Shown here in pieces: positions 57,496 to 64,000 of a stretch of 64,000 bases of DNA. The position numbers and the translations under genes were made by a program. The notes under the pieces are model-generated. The model searched no databases and was not told where the DNA came from. It worked only from the letters and a program-made list of their open reading frames with translations. Every line of letters begins with the position of its first letter. Position 1 is the stretch's first letter. The stretch comes from Pelagibacterales bacterium SAG-MED05 (GTDB lineage: Bacteria > Pseudomonadota > Alphaproteobacteria > Pelagibacterales > Pelagibacteraceae), in NCBI GenBank assembly GCA_014654415.1, contig JACWDC010000003.1, positions 10,001-74,000 of the forward strand, in the 5' to 3' direction.

Positions 57496-59415
57496 TTAAT
57501 TTAAGGGCAGCTTATTTTCTTGAATCATATTTTTAATCAAATCTTCTCGTTTCATCTTCTCTTGTTTTTCAGATCCTAGCCTTCTGATTGTCACAGTGTT
57601 ATCGGAAACTTCTTCTTTCCCACAAACAATGATCACTGGAACTTTTGCTAGAGAGTGTTCTCTAACTTTATAATTTATTTTCTCGTTTCTTAAATCCACT
57701 TCGCATTTTATACCTTCTTTAAATAAATCTTCAAATAATTTTTTTACATATTCATTGTTCTCTTCTGCTATAGTACACACTACAGCTTGTGATGGTGACA
57801 ACCAAAAAGGCAATTTTCCTGCATAGTTTTCTATTAAGATTCCTATAAATCTCTCAAGGGAACCGAACAAAGCTCTATGTAACATAACTGGGACCTTTTT
57901 TGTTCCATCCTTATCAACAAATGTGGCGCCTAATCTATTAGGTAAATTTAAATCAACTTGTAAGGTTCCACATTGCCAGTCGCGACCGATTGCGTCTCTT
58001 AAAACAAATTCTATTTTAGGTCCGTAGAAAGCTCCTTCGCCTTTATTAATTGTATAATCAAGTTTTGATTTTTTTATTGCAGTTAATAGAGCCGCTTCAG
58101 ATTTATCCCAAACACTGTCTTCACCCACTCTCTTTTCTGGTCTATCTGAATACTTTAATATTACATTTTCAAATCCAAGAGCTTTATAAATTTCTATAAT
58201 CAAATTAGTAACAGTTAAAGTTTCTTGAGTTATTTGATCCTCAGTACAAAAAATATGAGCATCATCCTGAGTAAAAGCTCTTACTCTCAATAACCCATGC
58301 AATGCTCCTGAAGGTTCATACCTATGTACTTTTCCAAACTCTGATAATTTTAAAGGTAAATCTCTGTAACTTTTTAAGCCTTGGTTAAAAACTTGAACAC
58401 ATCCAGGACAGTTCATCGGTTTTATTGCAAAAGTTTTTTCATCAGGTGTCTCCGAAGTAAACATGTGTTCACCAAATTTTTCCCAGTGACCAGATTTTTC
58501 CCATAATGTTTTGTCTAAAAGTTCAGGCGTATTTATTTCTTTATAACCTGCCAAGCGCTGCTTCATTCTCATGTATTCAACTAATCTTAGAAATAATAAC
58601 CAGCCTTTCTCATGCCAAAAAACTGATCCAGGACTTTCTTCTCTAAAATGAAATAAATCCATTTCTTTACCAAGTTTTCTATGATCTCTTTTTTCTGCCT
58701 CTTCTAGTCTATGTAAGTAATCATCTAATTCTTTTTTGGAACTCCAACACGTCCCATAGATTCTTTGTAACATTTCATTATTAGAGTCTCCTCGCCAATA
58801 AGCGCCTGATACTTTGGTTAATTTAAAAGCTTTTCCTATTTTACTTGATGATGTTAGGTGAGGACCTCTGCACAAGTCATGCCAAGTATCTCCATGATGA
58901 TATACAGAAAGTTCTTCATTTTTAGGAATACTTTCAATAATTTCAGCTTTATATTTTTCCCCCATTTTTTTAAAGTGAGCAATAGCTTTATCTCTTTTCC
59001 AAACTTCTCTTCTTGTTTTGACATCTCGGTCAATTATTTCTGACATTTTTTTTTCTATCTTTTTTAAATCGTCACTTGTGAATGGCTCTTTTCTAGCAAA
59101 GTCATAATAAAAACCATTTTCAATAACTGGCCCTATAGTTACCTGGGTTCCTGGAAATAATTCTTGAACTGCCATTGCCATTATATGTGCTGCATCATGT
59201 CTAATGACTTCTAAGCCCTCCTTGTCTTTTGAAGTGATAATTCTTACTTTTGAGTCTTTTGTAATTTCATGGCTTAAATCTTTTAATTGTCCATTAACCT
59301 CCATAATAAGAGCTGTCTTTTCCAAAGATTTACTAATTTTTTGTGAGAGTTCTAGACCGCTGATTGATTTTGTAAATGGAATTTTTTTTCCATCTAATAA
59401 TTGAATTTGAGGCAT
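57496..59415 (-). CDS. thrS: Threonyl-tRNA synthetase
   Basis: 639 aa, full length: TGS domain (1-60), second additional (editing) domain with HDAAH and the zinc-like YHHGDTWHDLCRGPH, class II core with motif 2 RYEPSGALHGLLRVRAFTQDD-type sequence split near 360-380, and the C-terminal anticodon domain. It heads the operon thrS-infC-rpmI-rplT-pheS-pheT-lepA. Confidence 0.97.
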   Translation of the reverse strand: MPQIQLLDGKKIPFTKSISGLELSQKISKSLEKTALIMEVNGQLKDLSHEITKDSKVRIITSKDKEGLEVIRHDAAHIMAMAVQELFPGTQVTIGPVIENGFYYDFARKEPFTSDDLKKIEKKMSEIIDRDVKTRREVWKRDKAIAHFKKMGEKYKAEIIESIPKNEELSVYHHGDTWHDLCRGPHLTSSSKIGKAFKLTKVSGAYWRGDSNNEMLQRIYGTCWSSKKELDDYLHRLEEAEKRDHRKLGKEMDLFHFREESPGSVFWHEKGWLLFLRLVEYMRMKQRLAGYKEINTPELLDKTLWEKSGHWEKFGEHMFTSETPDEKTFAIKPMNCPGCVQVFNQGLKSYRDLPLKLSEFGKVHRYEPSGALHGLLRVRAFTQDDAHIFCTEDQITQETLTVTNLIIEIYKALGFENVILKYSDRPEKRVGEDSVWDKSEAALLTAIKKSKLDYTINKGEGAFYGPKIEFVLRDAIGRDWQCGTLQVDLNLPNRLGATFVDKDGTKKVPVMLHRALFGSLERFIGILIENYAGKLPFWLSPSQAVVCTIAEENNEYVKKLFEDLFKEGIKCEVDLRNEKINYKVREHSLAKVPVIIVCGKEEVSDNTVTIRRLGSEKQEKMKREDLIKNMIQENKLPLN

Positions 59416-59418
59416 GTA

Positions 59419-60576
59419 TTATATATCTAACAATTTTTTATACTCTCTTAAAGTTGAATCACACATGGCTTCTACATCAAATTTATTTGTTATGTTTTTT
59501 CTACCTTCGTTTCCCATAGAATTCAATGTATCTTGATCTAATTCAATAACAGTATTTAAGGCTTTAGCAAGCTGACGAGGATCATCATGTTTGTATAAAA
59601 AACCTGATTTTCCTTTTAAAATTGTTTCCTTTGATCCACCTAGATCACTTGCTATAATGGGTTTTCCCATGGCCTGCGCTTCAACTGACACTCGCCCAAA
59701 TGCTTCTGGCTGTATTGAAGCAGAGACCACTACATCTGCCAGTGAATAAGCTAATGGCATTTCTTTACAGTGATCAATCAATTTTATCTTGTGACCTAAT
59801 CTATACCTTTGAACTAAATCAATAAGTTTTTTTTTGTATACTTTTCTACCTTGATCAGATCCAAGGATTACAGCTTGAAAATTAGAATTATTATAATCTT
59901 CAATTAAAATATTTAATGCTTCGATCAATTTTTCCTGGCCTTTCCAATATGTCAATCTTCCAGGCATTAGAATGGTAAATTTGTCTTGAGAAAGTTTCCA
60001 GTCTTGCTTTATATTTTCCAACTTTAAAATTGAAATATTTTTTTGATTATAATAATCAATATTTATTCCTCTAAAAATAACTCTTAATTTTTTTTTTCGA
60101 TTTAAATACTCACTATAATTTTCATTAATGTGATTGAAAATAAAATTTGATCCAGCTATTGTTAATTTTGATCTTAACATAATACTATTATAAAATTTTT
60201 TTAACTTGTTTTCAAAATTATAGGTTCCATGAAAAGTAGTAACAAAATTTCTTCTTGTTATTAGGCATGCTAAGTAACATGCCCATGCTGGAGCTCGACT
60301 TCTAGCATGAACAATATTTATATTTTTGATCAGTATTATTATAGATAAAATTATTGTGTTAAAAATAATTAAAAGAGGATTTTTTGAATGAACAGGTAAA
60401 CGGAATATTTTTACTTTTTTTTTTTTAACAAATTTTATTAACTCACCGCCAGAAGTGGCGATGAAAGAACCGCAATCTTTCTCTGCTAGATAATGGGCAA
60501 TATCGTAACAACCTGTTTCTGCGCCTCCATATCCCAATTTAGGAATAACTTGAAGAACTTTTATTTTTGAAGCCAT
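59419..60576 (-). CDS. Family 4 glycosyltransferase
   Basis: 385 aa with a GT-B fold: N-terminal VIPKLGYGGAETGCYDIA, the mid TFHGTY, and the C-terminal donor-binding PGRLTYWKGQEKLIEAL plus PEAFGRVSVEAQAMGKPIIASD cut over about 288-310 (the EX7E motif). It resembles lipopolysaccharide or exopolysaccharide mannosyl/glucosyltransferases. It ends 3 bases before thrS, on the same strand, so it may share a promoter with the translation operon. Confidence 0.88.
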   Translation of the reverse strand: MASKIKVLQVIPKLGYGGAETGCYDIAHYLAEKDCGSFIATSGGELIKFVKKKKVKIFRLPVHSKNPLLIIFNTIILSIIILIKNINIVHARSRAPAWACYLACLITRRNFVTTFHGTYNFENKLKKFYNSIMLRSKLTIAGSNFIFNHINENYSEYLNRKKKLRVIFRGINIDYYNQKNISILKLENIKQDWKLSQDKFTILMPGRLTYWKGQEKLIEALNILIEDYNNSNFQAVILGSDQGRKVYKKKLIDLVQRYRLGHKIKLIDHCKEMPLAYSLADVVVSASIQPEAFGRVSVEAQAMGKPIIASDLGGSKETILKGKSGFLYKHDDPRQLAKALNTVIELDQDTLNSMGNEGRKNITNKFDVEAMCDSTLREYKKLLDI

Positions 60577-60616
60577 ATATATTGTTATATATTAATAAAT
60601 TAACTTATAACCTTAT

Positions 60617-61372
60617 ATGAAAAAATTTAAGTACCAAAAAATCTCAAAGACTAAAAAACTTAGGTATATTCACAATTATTACAAAAAAAAACTTTATATT
60701 GTTTTTCTTCCTGGTTTTATGTCTGATGTTGAGGGAAAAAAACCTCAATTATTAAAACGTTATGCTGTAAAAAAAAAGTTAGGTTTTTTAGCGTTGGAAT
60801 ATTTTGGTCATGGAAAATCTTCTGGGGAATTTACAAAAGGAAATATAACTATTTGGTCTAAAAATACGAAATTATTAATTAAAAAGATAATTAGAAAAAA
60901 TAATTTTATAATGATCGGTTCAAGTATGGGTGCTTGGATTGCTCTTAAACAATTTACATATTTTAAAAAACAAATTAAAGGATTTCTTGGAATAGGATCA
61001 GCTCCTGAATTTTTGACAAGACTTATGTGGAATAAATTTCCAAAAAAAATTAAAAATGAAATTATTACAAAAGGTATTAGCACCATTAAGAGTGGGCAAT
61101 ATAAATATCCTATTACTCATCAATTAATAAAAGATGGTAGAAAAAATAAAGTTTTATCAAGAAAAGTAAAATCTAAAATTAATGTTACTATGATCCATGG
61201 ACAAAAAGATGAAATTGTTCCAGTTTCATTTTCTAGAAAAGTTTTAGCTATTTTTATTAAAGCAAAAAAGAAACTGATGGTTATTAAAAATGGAGATCAT
61301 AGTTTGTCAGATAAACAATCACTGAACAAAATTGTTAAAGAATTAAATAGAGTTGTTGTTAATATAATCTAA
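60617..61372 (+). CDS. Alpha/beta hydrolase
   Basis: 251 aa with an alpha/beta-hydrolase fold: oxyanion strand VFLPGFMSD (29-37), nucleophile elbow GSSMG with S103, and D198 (HGQKDEIVP) and H228 (NGDHSLSD) completing the triad. The GHGKSSGEF loop is common to esterases of the YbfF/serine-aminopeptidase type. Substrate unknown. The last 30 bases overlap the end of the convergent SDR gene. Confidence 0.85.
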   Translation: MKKFKYQKISKTKKLRYIHNYYKKKLYIVFLPGFMSDVEGKKPQLLKRYAVKKKLGFLALEYFGHGKSSGEFTKGNITIWSKNTKLLIKKIIRKNNFIMIGSSMGAWIALKQFTYFKKQIKGFLGIGSAPEFLTRLMWNKFPKKIKNEIITKGISTIKSGQYKYPITHQLIKDGRKNKVLSRKVKSKINVTMIHGQKDEIVPVSFSRKVLAIFIKAKKKLMVIKNGDHSLSDKQSLNKIVKELNRVVVNII

Positions 61373-62218
61373 TCCTTCAATATAAGTGGGATATTTTAAT
61401 TCAAAATTGAAACAATTTTTCATTTTTTTGTTACTGACTTTTTTTGAATCTTTATAAAAATTTTTTAACATTTCACTTTCTATCTCATTAATCTCTATAG
61501 TTTGTGGTTCATCAACACCTAATAATTTTATGCCATACATTATAACTTCTTTATTAGAAGCTGGTTTATCATCCGAAATATTATAAATTTCATTCTTTTT
61601 AAAATTATCCAAAGACTTAGATAATGCGCTGGCAATATCCTCAACATGGATTCGTGAGAAAAAATGATTCTTCTTATTTATTATTTTTACTTCTCCTGTC
61701 TTTAATCTTTTTAAAACATTATATTGATTTGAATAAATTCCTGACAATCTAAAAATTTGTAATGGCAAATTATATTTTTGTGATAATTCTATCCAATTTT
61801 TTTCAACTTTTAGTCTGTTAATTCCATTTATTGATGTTGGGTTTGTTTTACTTTTTTCATCAACCCATTCTCCTCCGTGATCTCCATAAACACTGGTTGC
61901 GGATAGATAAGTAATCCATTTAAATTTTTTTTCTTTAAATTTTTCTTTAAAGTTTTTTATTACTATATCTTCACCATTAACTGGAGCTATTGATATTAAA
62001 ATATGGTCTGCCTCATCTAGATTCTTAATCAAGTTATTATCAAATTGCTTTTCATTAAATTGAAAGCTTTGATAATCGGTATCTTCAAAATTTTTACTTT
62101 TAGTTTCCTGTCGCGATGTTGTGGTTAACTGAAAGGGAATTTTTTCAATTTTTAGTCTTTTAACAAAATTTTTTGCTACTTGGCCAAAACCAAAACAAAA
62201 AACATTTATTTTATTCAT
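61343..62218 (-). CDS. NAD(P)-binding SDR-type epimerase-like protein
   Basis: 291 aa with an N-terminal dinucleotide loop FGFGQVAK (8-15) and the extended SDR region SATSVYGDHGGEW, SGIYS and NISDDKPAS. Close in pattern to YeeZ-like proteins, atypical SDRs lacking the usual YxxxK, so catalytic activity is uncertain. It is one base from gltB on the same strand. Confidence 0.78.
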   Translation of the reverse strand: MNKINVFCFGFGQVAKNFVKRLKIEKIPFQLTTTSRQETKSKNFEDTDYQSFQFNEKQFDNNLIKNLDEADHILISIAPVNGEDIVIKNFKEKFKEKKFKWITYLSATSVYGDHGGEWVDEKSKTNPTSINGINRLKVEKNWIELSQKYNLPLQIFRLSGIYSNQYNVLKRLKTGEVKIINKKNHFFSRIHVEDIASALSKSLDNFKKNEIYNISDDKPASNKEVIMYGIKLLGVDEPQTIEINEIESEMLKNFYKDSKKVSNKKMKNCFNFELKYPTYIEGLDYINNNSI

Positions 62219-64000
62219 TTAACTAGCTTTCTTAATCTTTGATTTTAAAGTAATAGGGTTATCTAATTTATCAAGCATTTCAATTGGGCACACTTGTTTA
62301 AATTTCTTAATTTCCATTTCAAAATTTTCTAGTATTTTTTTTGCTATGAGAGAACTGGTTTCTTTAAAAAAATCTTTAATATTTTCTTTTAAAAAATTTT
62401 TCCAATATTCAGTCTCTATTGATTGCCATATAATAGAGGAAGGGTTAACGTAGCTTTCAAAATTATTTTTCTTATCATAAACAAACGCCATTCCACCTGT
62501 CATTCCAGCTCCAAAATTATCTCCAATTTGTCCGAGCATGATAGCTGTGCCACCAGTCATGTACTCACATCCGTGAGCTCCGCATCCTTCAACTATCCCT
62601 AGGCTTCCGGAGTTTCTTACTGCGAATCTTTCCCCAGCTTGTCCAGAAGCAAATAATTTTCCAGATGTGGCTCCATATAAAACGGTATTGCCGATAATAG
62701 AATTCTCGTATGAAATGAGTTTACTCTTAGATGAAGGGTAAACAACTATAGATCCTCCAGAAAGTCCTTTGCCCACATAATCATTACAATCCCCTTCAAC
62801 TATTAACTTTATTCCTTTCATCAAGAAACCTCCTAGTGATTGTCCTGCAGACCCACGTAGTTTAATTTTTATAGTATCAGGATTTAACTTTTCATTACCA
62901 AATTTTTTATAAGTATAATGAGATAACCGAGTTCCAACTGATCTAAAGGTATTTTTAATATCGTACTCAAAATCATTTTGTTTTGTGACTTGAATTTTAT
63001 TTTCTATATCTGACCAAATTTTTTCGTCTAATGTTTCAGGAACTTTATTGATAATCTTATCTTTGCAATATCTTGGGTTCTCTCCTGGGTCTGCTTGAAC
63101 TAATAAAGGATTTAAATCTAAATCGTCTAGATTAGAAGCTCCTTTGTTAACTTGAGATAGTAAATCTGTTCTACCAATAATTTCATTAATTGATTTATGT
63201 CCTAGAGAAGCTAAAATTTCCCTTACTTCTTTAGCTGCAAATGTGAAAAGATTTACTACTTTTTCAGGGGTGCCGGTAAATTTTTCTCTTAATTTTTTAT
63301 CTTGGCTACAAACACCAACAGGACAAGTATTCGAGTGACATTGTCTTACCATAATACATCCCATGGCTACCAAAGAGGATGTCCCCATTCCATATTCTTC
63401 AGCGCCCATCATCGCAGCAATTACAATGTCCCTTCCAGTTTTTATTCCACCATCAGTTCTCAGTGTAACTTTGTGCCTTAGATTATTTAAAGTTAAAATT
63501 TGATTAACTTCAGTTAATCCCATCTCCCATGGTACTCCAGCATACTTAATGCTTGTTTGAGGGCTAGCACCAGTTCCTCCAGAGTGACCAGAAATTAAAA
63601 TTATATCAGCTTTTGCTTTAGCAACGCCTGCAGCAATTGTTCCAATTCCTGTTGAAGCAACTAATTTCACACCAATTCTTGCTATTGGATTAATTTGTTT
63701 TAAATCGTAGATTAGTTGAGCCAAATCCTCAATAGAATAAATATCATGGTGAGGTGGAGGCGAGATTAAAGTAACACCAGGAGTTGAATGTCTTAATCTT
63801 GCGATTTCATCAGTTACCTTAAATCCAGGTAACTGACCTCCTTCACCTGGTTTTGCCCCTTGGGCTATTTTTATTTCTATTTCATTTGCATTATTCAAAT
63901 AATCAACGGTAACACCAAATCTTGCGGAAGCAATTTGTTTTACTCTAGAATTTGCCGAGTCTCCATTTGGTAAAGTTTTAAACCTTTTAGCATCTTCTCC
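62219..64000 (-). CDS. gltB: Glutamate synthase large subunit, C-terminal part (runs off window)
   Basis: 593 codons visible to the stop; the coding frame stays open to the window edge, so the 5' part lies beyond 64000. It contains the second half of the FMN barrel (GEGGQLPGFK, PPPHHDIYSIEDLAQLI, GHSGGTGASP), the [3Fe-4S] ligand cluster CIMVRQCHSNTCPVGVC, and the C-terminal beta-helix GXGXG domain (GSAGQSLGGF, EGCGAHGCEYMTGG). The enzyme makes glutamate from glutamine and 2-oxoglutarate with GltD. Confidence 0.97.
   Translation of the reverse strand, partial: GEDAKRFKTLPNGDSANSRVKQIASARFGVTVDYLNNANEIEIKIAQGAKPGEGGQLPGFKVTDEIARLRHSTPGVTLISPPPHHDIYSIEDLAQLIYDLKQINPIARIGVKLVASTGIGTIAAGVAKAKADIILISGHSGGTGASPQTSIKYAGVPWEMGLTEVNQILTLNNLRHKVTLRTDGGIKTGRDIVIAAMMGAEEYGMGTSSLVAMGCIMVRQCHSNTCPVGVCSQDKKLREKFTGTPEKVVNLFTFAAKEVREILASLGHKSINEIIGRTDLLSQVNKGASNLDDLDLNPLLVQADPGENPRYCKDKIINKVPETLDEKIWSDIENKIQVTKQNDFEYDIKNTFRSVGTRLSHYTYKKFGNEKLNPDTIKIKLRGSAGQSLGGFLMKGIKLIVEGDCNDYVGKGLSGGSIVVYPSSKSKLISYENSIIGNTVLYGATSGKLFASGQAGERFAVRNSGSLGIVEGCGAHGCEYMTGGTAIMLGQIGDNFGAGMTGGMAFVYDKKNNFESYVNPSSIIWQSIETEYWKNFLKENIKDFFKETSSLIAKKILENFEMEIKKFKQVCPIEMLDKLDNPITLKSKIKKAS

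Overview
The window is a chromosomal segment of a SAR11-clade alphaproteobacterium (Candidatus Pelagibacter or a near relative). It has very AT-rich DNA, genes a few bases apart or overlapping, and non-ATG starts. Its 16S gene carries, as I remember them, the binding sites of the SAR11 probes 152R, 441R and 542R without mismatch, while the 732R site differs at three positions, so the strain may lie outside the best-sampled subclade.

Layout. 1-1950: minus-strand rRNA operon (start of tRNA-Ile, complete 16S, RNase III processing stem, leader). 1952-13513: core genes (M23 endopeptidase, DUF4167, prmC, prfA, ispG, lysC, ubiG, DUF1178, argJ, secA, a 147-aa unknown). 13543-18627: a one-carbon oxidation module (DmdA/GcvT-like methyltransferase, MetF-like reductase, NAD formate dehydrogenase, formate-THF ligase). 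18646-21949: tRNA-Phe, infA, DUF2948, murA, dcd and three small genes. 21961-29820: a VTT-domain membrane protein, then the plus-strand run rpmH-rnpA-yidD-yidC-argB-HAD-dapD-dapE-SET-GT2. 29821-33920: truA, fmt, def and two unknown envelope proteins on the minus strand. 33995-42684: aroK-aroB, bolA, J-domain-cobS-cobT, a queuosine-precursor transporter, rpmB, pyrD, class I lysS. 42778-46348: trkH, an AmpG-like MFS protein, an SH3-NlpC/P60 hydrolase.

46349-50004 is the accessory part. It holds two paralogous small membrane proteins and then a ladder of three copies of the 3' portion of tRNA-Ser(GGA), of which only the last is a whole tRNA gene. The copies bracket one cassette with an autotransporter-type outer-membrane protein and one with a small lipoprotein and a small secreted protein. 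This is the geometry left by repeated integration at a tRNA 3' end, but no integrase is present. I consider this the most unusual part of the window.

50080-64000 returns to core content: an epimerase, then the minus-strand translation operon thrS-infC-rpmI-rplT-pheS-pheT-lepA, a GT4 glycosyltransferase, an alpha/beta hydrolase, an SDR protein and the 3' part of gltB running off the window. rpmI (L35) is out of frame by one base in an A run.

Together the genes describe a streamlined oligotroph: amino-acid (Arg, Lys, shikimate) and isoprenoid precursor synthesis, translation and secretion machinery, energy from methyl groups oxidised through tetrahydrofolate to formate and CO2, and a small exchangeable surface-protein region at tRNA-Ser.
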